Part shown: piece by piece, positions 26,061 through 38,951 of the stretch | How the letters are laid out: each line of letters starts with the position of its first letter | How positions within the stretch are numbered: position 1 is the stretch's first letter | Assembly: GCF_027706745.1 (NCBI RefSeq) | Contig: NZ_JAQFWP010000060.1 | Span: 1 to 46,130, forward strand | DNA length: 46,130 nucleotides | Direction of reading: 5' to 3' | Source: Nocardiopsis suaedae | GTDB lineage: Bacteria; Actinomycetota; Actinomycetes; Streptosporangiales; Streptosporangiaceae | Position numbers and translations under genes: made by a program | Notes under the pieces: model-generated | Told to the model about the DNA's origin: nothing | What the model saw: only the letters and a program-made list of their open reading frames with translations | The model's database searches: none

Positions 26061-27254
26061 TTAGGCGCCGACCGCGGACTTCAGGGCCTCGGCGCGGGCG
26101 GTCGACTCCCAGGTGAACTCCGGGACCTCGCGGCCGAAGTGGCCGTAGGCCGCGGTGTTGGAGTAGATCGGGCGCAGCAGGTCCAGGTCGCGCACGATCG
26201 CGGCCGGGCGCAGGTCGAAGACCTCCTTGACGGCCTTCTCGATGACGTCCGGGGCCACCTGCTCGGTGCCGAAGGTCTCGATGAAGACGCCGACCGGGGC
26301 GGCCTTGCCGATGGCGTAGGCCACCTGGACCTCGGCGCGCTCGGCCAGGCCGGCCGCGACGATGTTCTTGGCGACCCAGCGGGTGGCGTAGGCGGCCGAG
26401 CGGTCCACCTTGGACGGGTCCTTGCCGGAGAAGGCGCCGCCGCCGTGGCGGGCGTAGCCGCCGTAGGTGTCGACGATGATCTTGCGGCCGGTCAGGCCCG
26501 CGTCGCCCATCGGGCCGCCGATCTCGAAGCGGCCGGTCGGGTTGACCAGGAGCCGGTAGTCGTCGGCCTCCAGCCCGTACTGGGACACGATCGGCTCGAT
26601 CACGTGCTCCTTGACGTCGGGCGACAGGAGCTCGTTGAGGTCGATGTCCGGCGCGTGCTGGCTGGACAGCACCACGGTGTCCAGGCGGACCGGCGTGGTG
26701 CCCTCGTACTCGACCGTGACCTGCGTCTTGCCGTCGGGGCGCAGGTAGGGGACGGTGCCGTCGTGGCGGACCTTGGAGAGCTGCTGCGACAGCGCGTGGG
26801 CGAGCTTGATCGGCAGCGGCATGAGCTCGGGGGTCTCGCGGTTGGCGTACCCGAACATCAGGCCCTGGTCGCCGGCGCCCTGGCTGGCGAGCTTGTCCTC
26901 CTCCTTCTCGACCCGCGCCTCGTAGGCGGTGTCGACGCCCTGCGCGATGTCGGGGGACTGCTGGTCGATGGAGACCGAGACCCCGCAGGAGTCTCCGTCG
27001 AAGCCCTTGGCAGAGGAGTCGTAGCCGATCTCGAGGATCTTCTTACGGACGATCTCGGGGATGTCCACATAGGTCTTGGTGGTGACCTCACCGGCGATGT
27101 GCACCTGGCCGGTGGTGATCAGGGTCTCCACGGCGACCCGGCTGGCGGGGTCGTCCTTCAGCATCGCGTCGAGGATCGCGTCACTGATCTGGTCGGCCAT
27201 CTTGTCGGGGTGGCCCTCGGTGACCGACTCGGAGGTGAAAAGGCGACGGGACAC
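26061..27254 (-). CDS. metK: S-adenosylmethionine synthetase
   Basis: Makes SAM from methionine and ATP. The 397-aa protein has [20 protein letters not shown] (ATP and Mg2+ binding near residue 15), the [12 protein letters not shown] loop, [21 protein letters not shown] and [19 protein letters not shown] with phosphate-binding Lys/Asp, all intact. The start is GTG, with AGGAG nine bases upstream. It is the first of the conserved run metK-coaBC-rpoZ-gmk-mihF, read on the minus strand, but is the most downstream of them; an approximately 360-base gap to coaBC suggests its own promoter. The product is the ligand of the SAM-IV riboswitch found at 18.1 kb. Confidence 0.97.
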   Translation of the reverse strand: MSRRLFTSESVTEGHPDKMADQISDAILDAMLKDDPASRVAVETLITTGQVHIAGEVTTKTYVDIPEIVRKKILEIGYDSSAKGFDGDSCGVSVSIDQQSPDIAQGVDTAYEARVEKEEDKLASQGAGDQGLMFGYANRETPELMPLPIKLAHALSQQLSKVRHDGTVPYLRPDGKTQVTVEYEGTTPVRLDTVVLSSQHAPDIDLNELLSPDVKEHVIEPIVSQYGLEADDYRLLVNPTGRFEIGGPMGDAGLTGRKIIVDTYGGYARHGGGAFSGKDPSKVDRSAAYATRWVAKNIVAAGLAERAEVQVAYAIGKAAPVGVFIETFGTEQVAPDVIEKAVKEVFDLRPAAIVRDLDLLRPIYSNTAAYGHFGREVPEFTWESTARAEALKSAVGA

Positions 27255-27618
27255 GTTAAGTGACTCCTTGCAGCGGCTGCTGGCTGACAGTTGTCTCTAT
27301 TCGGGCCGGCGGTCCGCCGGGGCTGGTGGGTGACCACCGGCGATTACCGACCCACGGGGTTGGTTACTCAATCCACTGTAGTGGTGCCCTCCCCGCCGCA
27401 CCCGGGGCGCGGGGGGCTCATGGGGCCGTCTCGGCCGCTCCGGCGATGGTGCCGGACCGATGCCGATCCATGGAACGCCCACTTCAGACGCCCCTGGACG
27501 CAGTGTGACGCACGCCACATAAAAAGTTCCAGAGGCCGTTCCGATCATGCCCTTGCGCTGGGGTTTTCGTAGCGTACAGCGAAACGGCTTCCCCGCGGCG
27601 CAACACGTGGGCGCCGTG
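27255..27618 (-). promoter_or_regulatory. metK leader and upstream region
   Basis: The gap contains no gene. On the minus strand GGAAC (27526-27530), a 15-base spacer and CGTC (27507-27510) resemble an ECF-sigma promoter. TACAGT (27375-27380) is a possible conventional -10. Use of the former would give a 5' leader of about 240 bases. I could not fold the leader into any SAM riboswitch class I know. Confidence 0.3.
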
Positions 27619-28848
27619 TCAGGTCCCCGTGAGGCGCTCGGCGACGAGGTCCCAGACGCGGTCGGCGAGGTCGGTCTTGGGACCCGTCGGAACCTCGGTG
27701 GACCCCCCGTCGGACGCCAGGACGACCGCCTGGTTGTCCTCGGTGCCGAAGGCGCGCCCGCCGCCGACCCGGTTGACCACGAGCAGGTCGCAGCCCTTGC
27801 GGGCGAGCTTGGCGCGGCCGTTGGCCAGGACGTCGTCGGTCTCGGCGGCGAAGCCCACCACCACCTGGCCCGCGTGCGCGCGGTCGGCGGAGACCTCGGC
27901 GAGGATGTCGGGGTTGACCGCCAGGTCGAGCGGCTCGGGGCCGGCGCCGGTCTTCTTGATCTTGCTCTGGGCGCTGGCGACGGGCCGGAAGTCGGCGACG
28001 GCCGCGGCCATCACCACGGCGTCGGCACCCTTGCGGGCCTCCAGCACGGCCCGGTGCATCTGCTCGGCGGACTCCACGGGCACCACCTCGGCCCCGGCGG
28101 GCGCCGGAAGGTCGGTGTTGGCGGCGACCAGGGTGACCTGCGCCCCGCGCGCGGCGGCGGTGGCCGCCAGCGCGTACCCCTGCCGCCCGGAGGAGCGGTT
28201 TCCCAGGTAGCGCACGGGGTCGAGGGCCTCGCGGGTGCCGCCCGCGGTGATCAGGACGTGCCGCCCGGCCAGGTCGGCGGGGCCGGGGCCGCGGCGCAGC
28301 GCCGCCCGCGCGGACTCGAACAGGGCCCCGGGGTCGGGCAGGCGTCCGCGCCCGGTGTCGGCGCCGGTCAGGCGGCCCGAGTCGGGGGTGAGGACGACCG
28401 CTCCGCGCGCGCGCAGGGTGGCCACGTTGGCTCGGGTGGCCGGGTGCTCCCACATCTCGGTGTGCATGGCCGGGGCGAAGACCACCGGGCAGCGCGCGGT
28501 GAGCAGGGTGTTGGTGAGCAGGTCGTCGGCCAGGCCGTGGGCGGCCTTGGCCAGCAGGTCCGCGGTGGCCGGGGCGACCAGGACCAGGTCGGCCCCCTGC
28601 CCCAGGCGCACGTGCGGGACCTCGTGCACGGTGTCCCACACGCCGGTGGCCACCGGGCGCCCGGAGAGCGCGGCCCAGGTGGGCTCGCCCACGAAGCGCA
28701 GGGCATCGGCGGTGGGGACGACGCGGACCCGGTGCCCGGTCTCGGTGAACCGGCGCAGGACCTCGCACACCTTGTAGGCGGCGATCCCGGCGCCCACCCC
28801 CAGGACGACCTCGGGCGCGTCAGCTGCGTTGTCTTCAGGTGTGTTCAC
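27619..28848 (-). CDS. coaBC: Bifunctional phosphopantothenoylcysteine decarboxylase / phosphopantothenate-cysteine ligase
   Basis: Catalyses two consecutive steps of coenzyme A synthesis: CTP-dependent ligation of cysteine to 4'-phosphopantothenate and its decarboxylation. At 409 aa it is the normal length. The flavoprotein CoaC half (about 1-185) starts VVLGVGAGIAAYKVCEVLR and contains APAMHTEMWEHPATRANV, the PAMN/H-xxMW substrate-binding motif. The CoaB half (about 190-405) has ITAGGTREALDPVRYLGNRS, SGRQGYALA, and NPDILAEV. The start is GTG. It is followed on the minus strand by metK and preceded by rpoZ, the conserved actinobacterial order. Confidence 0.96.
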   Translation of the reverse strand: MNTPEDNAADAPEVVLGVGAGIAAYKVCEVLRRFTETGHRVRVVPTADALRFVGEPTWAALSGRPVATGVWDTVHEVPHVRLGQGADLVLVAPATADLLAKAAHGLADDLLTNTLLTARCPVVFAPAMHTEMWEHPATRANVATLRARGAVVLTPDSGRLTGADTGRGRLPDPGALFESARAALRRGPGPADLAGRHVLITAGGTREALDPVRYLGNRSSGRQGYALAATAAARGAQVTLVAANTDLPAPAGAEVVPVESAEQMHRAVLEARKGADAVVMAAAVADFRPVASAQSKIKKTGAGPEPLDLAVNPDILAEVSADRAHAGQVVVGFAAETDDVLANGRAKLARKGCDLLVVNRVGGGRAFGTEDNQAVVLASDGGSTEVPTGPKTDLADRVWDLVAERLTGT

Positions 28849-28891
28849 GGTCGGACTCTAGCCCGGGGGCCGGAGCCCCCGCGCCACGCCT

Positions 28892-29158
28892 TCAGCTTCC
28901 CTCGTAGGGCTCCGAGGTCAGCAGGCCGGCCTTCACCTCGCGCAGGGCGATGGACAGGGCCTTCTCCTGGACCTGGGTCTCGACCAGCGGGCCGACGTAC
29001 TCCAGCAGGCCCTCGCCGAGCTGGGCGTAGTAGGCGTTGATCTGCCGCGCCCGCTTGGAGGACATGGTGACCAGGCTGTACTTGCTGTCGACGAGTTCGA
29101 GGAGGTCGTCGATCGGCGGGTTGGTGATGCCTTCGGCGACGGGCTCGGTACCAGCCAC
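28892..29158 (-). CDS. rpoZ: RNA polymerase omega subunit
   Basis: Small 88-aa subunit that helps assemble and stabilise RNA polymerase. The signature is [32 protein letters not shown] and the C-terminal [15 protein letters not shown], as in actinobacterial omega. The start is GTG (29158). It lies between gmk and coaBC, as in most actinobacteria, which supports co-transcription from upstream of gmk. Confidence 0.96.
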   Translation of the reverse strand: MAGTEPVAEGITNPPIDDLLELVDSKYSLVTMSSKRARQINAYYAQLGEGLLEYVGPLVETQVQEKALSIALREVKAGLLTSEPYEGS

Positions 29159-29228
29159 GTGGGGTTCCCCCTGGACGGTCGTCGGCCCCCGCGGGCGGGG
29201 GCCGGGTGGGCGGTGCGGGCGCCGGATA

Positions 29229-29825
29229 TCACACCTTCGGCGCCTGGATCAAGGCTAGCAGTTCGTCACGGACGTCCTCGACGGACGTGTTGACGAGCGT
29301 GGCGTCGAACTCCTTCTCGGCCGCCATCTCGGTGCGCGCGGCGTCCAGCCGGCGCTGCACCACCTCGGGCGCCTCGGTGCCGCGGCCGGTGAGCCGCCGC
29401 ACCAGCTCCTCCCAGGAGGGCGGGGCGAGGAAGACGTGGAAGGAGTCCGGCATGGACGCGCGGACCTGGCGCGCGCCCTGCAGGTCGATCTCCAGCAGGA
29501 CGGGGGTCCCGGCGCGCAGCCGCTCCTCGACGGGCGCGCGCGGCGTGCCGTAGCGGTTGCCCGCGAACTCGGCCCACTCCAGCATCCGCCCCTCGGCGAC
29601 CATCCGGTCGAACTCCTCGGCGGTGGCGAAGAAGTACTCCACGCCGTCGGTCTCCCCCGGCCGGGGGGCCCGCGTGGTGACCGAGACCGACAGCCAGACC
29701 TCGGGGTGGTCGGCGCGGATCGTCTTGACGACGGTGCTCTTGCCCACCCCGGAGGGGCCGGACAGGACCGTGAGCCGCCGGGCCGGGGCGCCGGCGCCAT
29801 CGGCGTCGATCGGGCTGGTAGGCAC
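29229..29825 (-). CDS. gmk: Guanylate kinase
   Basis: Phosphorylates GMP to GDP. The 198-aa protein has the P-loop GPSGVGKST (about 20-28), [21 protein letters not shown] with the GMP-binding Ser/Arg/Tyr residues, [20 protein letters not shown], and [13 protein letters not shown] with the conserved Asp. The start is GTG. It stands between mihF and rpoZ; the gap to mihF (277 bases) contains a hairpin terminator, so gmk probably starts a transcript of its own. Confidence 0.96.
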   Translation of the reverse strand: MPTSPIDADGAGAPARRLTVLSGPSGVGKSTVVKTIRADHPEVWLSVSVTTRAPRPGETDGVEYFFATAEEFDRMVAEGRMLEWAEFAGNRYGTPRAPVEERLRAGTPVLLEIDLQGARQVRASMPDSFHVFLAPPSWEELVRRLTGRGTEAPEVVQRRLDAARTEMAAEKEFDATLVNTSVEDVRDELLALIQAPKV

Positions 29826-30062
29826 GTGGGGATCTAACTCTCGATGCGGCGTTCGATCCGGCCGGGCCTGTGCCCGTGCACAACGGGGCGGGGCGCCGGA
29901 CCGGGGGTGATCGGTCTTTTATACCACCGCGCCGCGGCGCCCCCGGCCGTCCCGCGCCCCGCTGGCGGGGGCGGTGCGGACCGGGCGCGCCGCGGCGCTC
30001 ACGGGGTCCTCCGCCGCACCGGCGGCCGCGGCGGTGCCGCGGCCGGCCGGCGGACCCGTAGG

Positions 30063-30086
30063 GCGGTCCCCGCGGTGGGGGACCGC
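30063..30086 (-). terminator. Terminator hairpin downstream of mihF
   Basis: Nine-base arms GCGGTCCCC (30063-30071) and GGGGACCGC (30078-30086) flank a 6-base loop, 16 bases beyond the mihF stop on the minus strand. Confidence 0.65.
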
Positions 30087-30102
30087 ACAGTCGGTCGGGT
30101 CC

Positions 30103-30423
30103 TTACTCGGCGCCGCCGAATTCGCGCTCCAGGGCGGAGCGCTGGTTGGCACCCAGGCCGCGGACGCGGCGCGACTCGGCGATGTTGAGCCGCTCCATGA
30201 TCTGCTTGGCACGGACCTTGCCGACGCCGGGGAGCGACTCCAGCAGGGCCGAGACCTTCATCTTGCCGATGACGTCGTCGGTCTGGCCGTCGGCGAGCAC
30301 CTCCTTGAGGGAGACGCCACCGTGCTTCAGCCGGTTCTTGACTTCCGCGCGCTCTTTTCTGGCCTTAGCGGCCTTCTCCAGAGCCGCGGCGCGCTGCTCG
30401 GGTGTGAGGGGAGGAAGGGCCAC
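30103..30423 (-). CDS. mihF: Actinobacterial integration host factor
   Basis: A 106-aa nucleoid-associated DNA-binding protein of the mIHF/sIHF type, unrelated to enterobacterial IHF alpha/beta. It begins with a long basic helix (LTPEQRAAALEKAAKARKER). The helix-two-turn-helix DNA-binding core is ALLESLPGVGKVRAKQIMER, followed by LNIAESRRVRGLGANQRSAL (about 55-100). The start is GTG with GAGGTGA six to seven bases upstream. It sits between pyrF and gmk as in Streptomyces. A fairly AT-rich 5' region (30430-30560) with little coding bias presumably holds a strong promoter. Confidence 0.95.
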   Translation of the reverse strand: MALPPLTPEQRAAALEKAAKARKERAEVKNRLKHGGVSLKEVLADGQTDDVIGKMKVSALLESLPGVGKVRAKQIMERLNIAESRRVRGLGANQRSALEREFGGAE

Positions 30424-30796
30424 GCCGGGTCACCTCGGTTTTCTCTCGTTTGTAGAGGGCGGACGCCTGCGCAAGTTAGTAGGTTCCGGCCCCGTTCGGC
30501 AACGCAAAGTGGCCCTTCAAGCGCTATTTCGTCCAACTAATTACAGTGTGTCACCACTCGATTGCGCACCGAGGTTGAAATCGGGACTTTTGGCCCGGTT
30601 GGGCATGGCCGCGTCATCCCCGGACAGGCACGCACTCCGGGGTCCGAGCCGGTCGCGCAGCCGCTCGCTGCACGGCTTGCGGCGAACCGAATCGGCGTGA
30701 CCGAATGTGACCGGAATCGGACACGGTGGGGAGCCAGGGGCGGCCGTGGCCGCCCCCCGCACGCGCCCCCGCCCGGTTCCGGACCGGCGAAAGGCA
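30424..30796. other. mihF upstream region
   Basis: No gene is visible. Positions 30430-30560 are AT-richer than average, as expected for the promoter of an abundant nucleoid protein. TGACAC and TAATTA-like elements occur on the minus strand near 30535-30555, but the spacing does not allow a firm promoter call. Confidence 0.4.
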
Positions 30797-30831
30797 CCGG
30801 GGCCCAGCACCCGATAGGCGCTGGGCCCCGG
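30797..30831 (-). terminator. Terminator hairpin at the end of the pyr operon
   Basis: Twelve-base arms CCGGGGCCCAGC (30797-30808) and its exact complement (30820-30831) flank an 11-base loop, beginning 15 bases past the pyrF stop. Confidence 0.75.
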
Positions 30832-30846
30832 CACGGGCGCCGGGCC

Positions 30847-31548
30847 TCAGCCGCCGACCGCCTCGGAACGGCGCACCGCCGCGGCGATGGAGGCCGCGGC
30901 CGCGCCCGGGTCGGCGGCACGGGTGATCGGGCGGCCGATGACCAGCAGGTCCGCCCCGGAGGCCAGGGCCTGCTCCGGGGTCGCCACCCGGGCCTGGTCG
31001 CCGCGGTCCGCGCCGGCCGGGCGCACCCCCGGGGTGATCAGCCGCACGTCGGGGCCCACGTCCGCGCGCAGCTGGGCCACCTCGTGCGGGGAGCACACCA
31101 GCGCGCCCGCCCCCGCCTCCACGGCCAGCTCCGCGAGCCGCCGGGCCGCGTCCGAGGCCGGGCCGACCATCCCGATCCGCTCCAGCTCGGCGTCGTCCAG
31201 CGAGGTGAGCACCGTCACCGCCGCGATCGTGGTGTCGGGGGCCGCCTCCACCGCCGCCCGGACCATGTCCCGGCCCCCGGCCGCGTGCACGGTCAGGATG
31301 GAGGGCTTGAGCCGGGCCACGTTGCGCGCGGCCCCGGCCACCGTGGCCGGGATGTCGTGCAGCTTCAGGTCGAGGAAGACCGAGACCCGGTTGGCCCCGC
31401 GCACCGTGGTGATCACCTCGGGCCCATAGCGCAGGTAGAGCTCCAGCCCCACCTTGACCGTGCTGACGTGCGGGGCGACCGCGGACGCCCAGCGGGCGGC
31501 GGTCTCGATCTCGGGTGCGTCGATGGCGACTGCGATGGGCGCGGCCAC
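30847..31548 (-). CDS. pyrF: Orotidine 5'-phosphate decarboxylase
   Basis: Last enzyme of UMP synthesis. The 233-aa TIM barrel has [25 protein letters not shown], the catalytic [13 protein letters not shown] (Lys/Asp tetrad), [10 protein letters not shown], and ITPGVRPAG...[12 protein letters not shown] (phosphate binding). This motif and length are type 1. I recall that Streptomyces PyrF is the longer type 2, so this copy may have a different origin. The start is GTG with AAGGAG nearby. It is the last gene of the pyr operon but 424 bases from pyrD. Confidence 0.94.
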   Translation of the reverse strand: MAAPIAVAIDAPEIETAARWASAVAPHVSTVKVGLELYLRYGPEVITTVRGANRVSVFLDLKLHDIPATVAGAARNVARLKPSILTVHAAGGRDMVRAAVEAAPDTTIAAVTVLTSLDDAELERIGMVGPASDAARRLAELAVEAGAGALVCSPHEVAQLRADVGPDVRLITPGVRPAGADRGDQARVATPEQALASGADLLVIGRPITRAADPGAAAASIAAAVRRSEAVGG

Positions 31549-31972
31549 GATGCCTCTCCTTCACGTGCGTGTGTGGAACGTGCGTGCCGTCCGGCCGGGC
31601 CGCCCGCCCCCGGAGGGGCCGGCGCCCGCGGCCGGCGGGAGCCGCACGGACGCGCGGGCACTGCCCCGTGCGGTTCCCCCGTACGGCGGGTTCATGCATA
31701 CCCGGCCCCGTGGGGGCCGGGGCCGGAGCCGCCGGAGCGGTGTGATCTCCGTCCGACCAGGTCAGCCCGGCCGTCACGGCCCCAGGGGCGGTCCGGGCCC
31801 GGAGCGCCGACCGGCGGGCGCGGCGGCCAGTCCCGACCGGCCGCCGCAGCTCACACCGCTCCGGCGGAGGCCCTCTGGGCCCGGCGCGGCGCTCAGACGG
31901 CCCTGGACTCCCCGGCGCAGGCGCTCCGTCCTGGGACAAGGCCGATGCGTGTCCGGGCCGCCACGGGCTGTC
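31549..31972. other. pyrD-pyrF spacer
   Basis: 424 bases inside the pyr operon with no gene, very GC-rich, and without clear hairpin, promoter or repeat. The reading frames crossing it are Arg/Pro/Gly-rich shadows. Confidence 0.5.
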
Positions 31973-32941
31973 TCAGGCCCCGCCAGGGGCGTGCGCACCC
32001 CCCAGCGGCTCCCCCATGGGCCGGTGCGCGGCCCCGATGACGTCGGCGGCCCGCCGCACCCCGTGCTCGGTCAGCGCCTCCTCCAGCTCGCGCAGGATGC
32101 GCGCGCACGCCGAGGGGTCGTGGAAGTTGACCGTGCCCACGGCCGCCGCCGAGGCGCCGGCCGCCAGGAACTCCAGCACGTCGGCGCCGGTGCGCACCCC
32201 GCCGGTGCCGATGATCGGCAGCTCGGGCAGGGCCGCGTGCACCTCGTACACGCACCCCACCGCGATCGGCCGGATCGCCGGGCCGGACACCCCGCCCATG
32301 CCCCCGGCCACCGCCGGGCGCAGGGTGCGCGGGTCGATCGCCATCCCGCGGACCGTGTTCACCAGGGACAGGCCGTCCGCACGCGCCTCGGCGCAGGCCT
32401 CGGCCAGCGCCACCGGGTCGGGCACGTCGGCGGCGAGCTTGGCGAAGACCGGCACGTCGGAGCGGGCGTGCGAGCGCACCGCGTGCACCACGCGGGCCGC
32501 CTCGCGGGGGTCGTCGGTGAAGTGCCGCCCCTGGTCGGAGGGGTTCGCACAGGACAGGTTGACCTCCAGGAAGGCCACCCCGGGCGCCTCGGAGACCCGC
32601 CGCGCCAGCTCGGCGTACTCGGCCACGCCCGACCCGGCCAGCGACACCCCGGCGCGGCCGCCGCGGGACAGCAGCCAGGGCAGGTCGCGCTGGAGGAACA
32701 CCTCCACGCCGGGGCCCTGCAGCCCGGTGGCGCTGAGCATGCCGCTGGGCGTCTCGGCGACCCGCGGAGCGGGCCGCCCCGCGCGCGGCTCCAGCATGAC
32801 CGACTTGGTGATGACCGCCCCGATGCGGGAGATGTCGAAGAACGCCGCCAGCTCGCGCCCGGTGCCCGCGCACCCGGCCGCGGTCAGCACCGGGTTGTCC
32901 AGGTGGACACTGCCCAGCCGCGTCCGCAGGTCCGGGCTCAT
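31973..32941 (-). CDS. pyrD: Dihydroorotate dehydrogenase, class 1B catalytic subunit
   Basis: FMN enzyme oxidising dihydroorotate to orotate. The 322-aa barrel shows NPVLTAAGCAGTG, ITKSVMLEPRAGRPAPR, EVNLSCANPSD with the class 1 catalytic cysteine, FAKLAADVPD, NTVRGMAIDPRTLRP, GGMGGVSGPAIRPIAV and PIIGTGGVRTGADVLEFLAAGA (FMN phosphate). Presence of pyrK upstream fits class 1B, which uses NAD+ through an FAD/[2Fe-2S] partner. ATG at 32941 begins exactly where similarity begins. An unusually long 556-base spacer separates it from pyrK. Confidence 0.94.
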   Translation of the reverse strand: MSPDLRTRLGSVHLDNPVLTAAGCAGTGRELAAFFDISRIGAVITKSVMLEPRAGRPAPRVAETPSGMLSATGLQGPGVEVFLQRDLPWLLSRGGRAGVSLAGSGVAEYAELARRVSEAPGVAFLEVNLSCANPSDQGRHFTDDPREAARVVHAVRSHARSDVPVFAKLAADVPDPVALAEACAEARADGLSLVNTVRGMAIDPRTLRPAVAGGMGGVSGPAIRPIAVGCVYEVHAALPELPIIGTGGVRTGADVLEFLAAGASAAAVGTVNFHDPSACARILRELEEALTEHGVRRAADVIGAAHRPMGEPLGGAHAPGGA

Positions 32942-33497
32942 CGTCGGGTTCCGCCTTCCTGGTGGTGGGTGGCCGCTCTCGGCCGTTGAGAGATGGGCGC
33001 CGTGCCGGGCTCTGCGGTGCGCGCCCCACGACGGCCGGAGCCGTCCCGGGCCCGGAAGCGCTCCGCTGAAGGCGGGCGCTCGCCTGCGGCGGTCACGACG
33101 GCCGTCCCGGTCCCGGGTCCCCGTGCACCGCCCCGTCGTCCGTCCGGGGCCCGACCGGCGACATTCGTCCCCGCCGAAGCCGCCGAATTCGCCGAACGCG
33201 CCGCCGGAGCCGAAGGGCCTCCGTCGGACCGGACTGGCGCGGCCGCAGCGGTCCCCGCCCGGGCCCGGACCGACCTCGGCCCGGACGACCGGCCGGGGCC
33301 ACCGGAGACTCCACGAACGCCGTGCGGTCCCCGGCGATGCCACGGGCCCGGCCCCGCACGACCGGGGACCGGCACCGCGCGGGTCGGTACCGACGGCGGG
33401 ACGGCCTCCCGCGTCCGGGCGGCAGGGCCCGACGCACCCGGTCGCCTCCACTCGGCCCCCTGGGCGACCGCGCACCCCGGGCCGTAGGCCGGGCTGC
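32942..33497. other. pyrK-pyrD spacer
   Basis: 556 bases inside the pyr operon without a supported gene. The frame of pyrD stays open upstream but gives only Arg/Gly/Pro-rich sequence, and the plus-strand frame (32993-33487) has no recognisable domain. No terminator or riboswitch could be identified. Confidence 0.5.
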
Positions 33498-34421
33498 TCA
33501 CCCCGCCGCGCGGTCGGCCATGCCGTCGCCCGGTTCAGGGCGGGCCTTCCAGCCGGGCGCGCCCAAGGCGTCGAACGGGATGGTGCCCACGTCGTCGAAG
33601 CGGACCCGCTCGCCCCGGAAGACCGGGCCGTCGATGCAGGCGCGCACCATGCGGGTGACGCCGTCCTCCCCGACCACCGGGACCACGCACGACATGCACA
33701 GCCCGGTGCCGCAGGCCATGGTCTCCTCCACGGCCACCTGCAGCGGGATGCCGTGGCGGGACGCGACGGCCCCGGTCTCGCGCAGCATCGGCATCGGCCC
33801 GCAGGCGTACACCACGTCCGAGCGGGACTCCTCGATCACCCGGCCCAGCGGGGCGGTGACCGGCCCGCGCACCCCGAAAGAGCCGTCGTCGGTGGTGAAG
33901 GTGGCGGTCTCGGCCACCCGGCGCGCGGTGATCGCGCTGAACACCCGGTCGGCAGAGGCGCCGCCGAGCACGAAGTCCACCCGGCAGCCGCGCCGCCGCA
34001 GCGCGTGCGCCAGCGGGAACAGCGGGGCCCCGCCGGAGCCGCCGCCCACCAGGGCGCAGTTGACCGGGTCGCGGGGCAGCGGGAAGGGCCGCCCGACCGG
34101 GCCGACCACGTCCAGCAGGTCCCGGGAGCGCCGCTCGGACAGCCAGGAGGTGCCCGGCCCGCGCACCGAGAACAGGAACTCCACGGTGCCGCCGTAGTCG
34201 GGCTTGACGTCGTGCACGGCGAACGGGCGCCGCAGCAGCATGGCCGAGGCCTCCCCGCCGACCGCGACGGCGACGAACTGCCCGGCCCGGAAGCGCTCGG
34301 CGATCTGCGGGGCGACCACGGTGATCGCGTAGTAGGCGTCCACCCGGCGCACCGACAGCACCGGGCACCGGATCTGCACCGGACCGTAGTCGCTCAAACC
34401 TGACCGTCCTGCCCTGTTCAC
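33498..34421 (-). CDS. pyrK: Dihydroorotate dehydrogenase electron transfer subunit
   Basis: A 307-aa iron-sulfur flavoprotein of the ferredoxin-reductase family that passes electrons from PyrD to NAD+. It has a FAD-binding barrel with LLRRPFAVHDV (about 64-74), a NAD-binding Rossmann part with VGGGSGGAPLFPLA and VYACGPMPML. A C-terminal [2Fe-2S] motif follows in EETMACGTGLCMSCVVPV plus a later VRACIDGPVF (four cysteines). The start is GTG at 34421. It is downstream of carB by 42 bases and upstream of pyrD. The last 25 residues are a poorly conserved tail. Confidence 0.93.
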   Translation of the reverse strand: MNRAGRSGLSDYGPVQIRCPVLSVRRVDAYYAITVVAPQIAERFRAGQFVAVAVGGEASAMLLRRPFAVHDVKPDYGGTVEFLFSVRGPGTSWLSERRSRDLLDVVGPVGRPFPLPRDPVNCALVGGGSGGAPLFPLAHALRRRGCRVDFVLGGASADRVFSAITARRVAETATFTTDDGSFGVRGPVTAPLGRVIEESRSDVVYACGPMPMLRETGAVASRHGIPLQVAVEETMACGTGLCMSCVVPVVGEDGVTRMVRACIDGPVFRGERVRFDDVGTIPFDALGAPGWKARPEPGDGMADRAAG

Positions 34422-34463
34422 CCGCCGGGCGGCCCCGGCGGGCCGCTCGCCCTGATCGTCGCC

Positions 34464-37760
<3,297 letters not shown>

Positions 37761-37766
37761 GGTTCC

Positions 37767-38951
37767 CTACTTCTCTGCGTTCTCGGGCTGGGCGGACGCG
37801 GGCTCGGCGCCCCGGCTGCGGTCCATCAGGTCGCAGAAGGCGTCGAAGAGCTCGGCGGCGTCGTGCGGCCCGGCCGCGGCCTCGGGGTGGTACTGGACGC
37901 TGAAGGCGGGCCGGTCGAGCAGGCGCAGCCCCTCGACGACGCCGTCGTTGAGGTCGATGTGGCTGACCTCGGCGCGGCCCAGCGGGGTGTCGAACGGCCC
38001 GTCGGTGGGCGCGTCGACGGCGAAGCCGTGGTTGTGGCTGGTGATGTGCACCCGCTTGGTGTGCACGTCCTGCACCGGCTGGTTGACCCCGCGGTGGCCG
38101 AAGACCAGCTTGTAGGTGCCCAGCCCCAGGGCGCGGCCCAGGAGCTGGTTGCCGAAGCAGATCCCGAAGAAGGGCCGCCCGGCCTGAAGCACCTCGCGCA
38201 GCACGGCGACGTTGGCGCCGGCGGTGGCGGGGTCGCCGGGGCCGTTGCTGAAGAACACCCCGTCCGGCCCGGCCTCCAGCACCTCGGCGGCGGTGGCGGT
38301 GCCGGGCAGCACCCGCACCTCGCAGCCGCGCTCGGCGAGCCGCTGCGGGGTCATCGCCTTGATGCCCAGGTCGACGGCGGCGACCCGGAAGCGGGCGGCG
38401 ACGCCCTCGGGCGGGTGCACGGTGTAGGGCTCGTCGGTGGAGACCTCGCCGCTCAGGTCGGCCCCGGCCATCTCGGGCGCGGCCTTGACCCGCTCCAGCA
38501 GCACCCGCGGGTCGGTCTCCTCGGTGCTGATGACGGCCCGCATGGCGCCGCGGTCGCGCAGGTGGCGGGTGAGCGCGCGGGTGCCGGGCACGGCGATGCC
38601 CACCACGTTCTGCCGGGCGAGCTCCTCGTCGAGGGTGCGCTGGGCGCGCCAGTTGGAGGGCACCCGCGCGGGCTCGCGGACCACGAACCCGGCCACCCAG
38701 ATCCGCCCCGACTCGGGGTCGTCGTCGTTGACGCCGGTGTTGCCGATGTGCGGCGCCGTCATCGTGACGATCTGGCGGTGGTAGGACGGGTCGGTCAGGG
38801 TCTCCTGGTAGCCGGTCATGCCGGTGTTGAAGACGATCTCCCCGTAGGCCTCGCCGCGCGCCCCGAAGGAGCGGCCGCGGAACACGCGGCCGTCCTCCAG
38901 CACGAGCACGGCCGGGGCGGCTTCGGGGGCTGCGGTTGCTTCTGCTGTCAC
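37767..38951 (-). CDS. carA: Carbamoyl-phosphate synthase small subunit (glutamine amidotransferase)
   Basis: Releases ammonia from glutamine for CarB. The 394-aa protein has an N-terminal CPSase domain ([46 protein letters not shown]). The class I amidotransferase domain follows, with SNGPGDP, the nucleophile Cys in [12 protein letters not shown], and [15 protein letters not shown] containing the catalytic His-Glu. The start is GTG (38951), overlapping the pyrC stop as GTGA, so translation is coupled. An apparent upstream extension of the frame is a shadow of pyrC. Confidence 0.96.
   Translation of the reverse strand: MTAEATAAPEAAPAVLVLEDGRVFRGRSFGARGEAYGEIVFNTGMTGYQETLTDPSYHRQIVTMTAPHIGNTGVNDDDPESGRIWVAGFVVREPARVPSNWRAQRTLDEELARQNVVGIAVPGTRALTRHLRDRGAMRAVISTEETDPRVLLERVKAAPEMAGADLSGEVSTDEPYTVHPPEGVAARFRVAAVDLGIKAMTPQRLAERGCEVRVLPGTATAAEVLEAGPDGVFFSNGPGDPATAGANVAVLREVLQAGRPFFGICFGNQLLGRALGLGTYKLVFGHRGVNQPVQDVHTKRVHITSHNHGFAVDAPTDGPFDTPLGRAEVSHIDLNDGVVEGLRLLDRPAFSVQYHPEAAAGPHDAAELFDAFCDLMDRSRGAEPASAQPENAEK

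Noticed and set aside
27255-27545. SAM riboswitch upstream of metK
   Set aside because: None of the conserved blocks of SAM-I, SAM-II or SAM-IV could be found in the leader.
32993-33487. A gene in the pyrK-pyrD spacer on the plus strand
   Set aside because: The predicted peptide is Pro/Arg/Ala/Gly-rich with no hydrophobic core or known motif, and no SD supports it; typical of shadow frames in 75 percent GC sequence.
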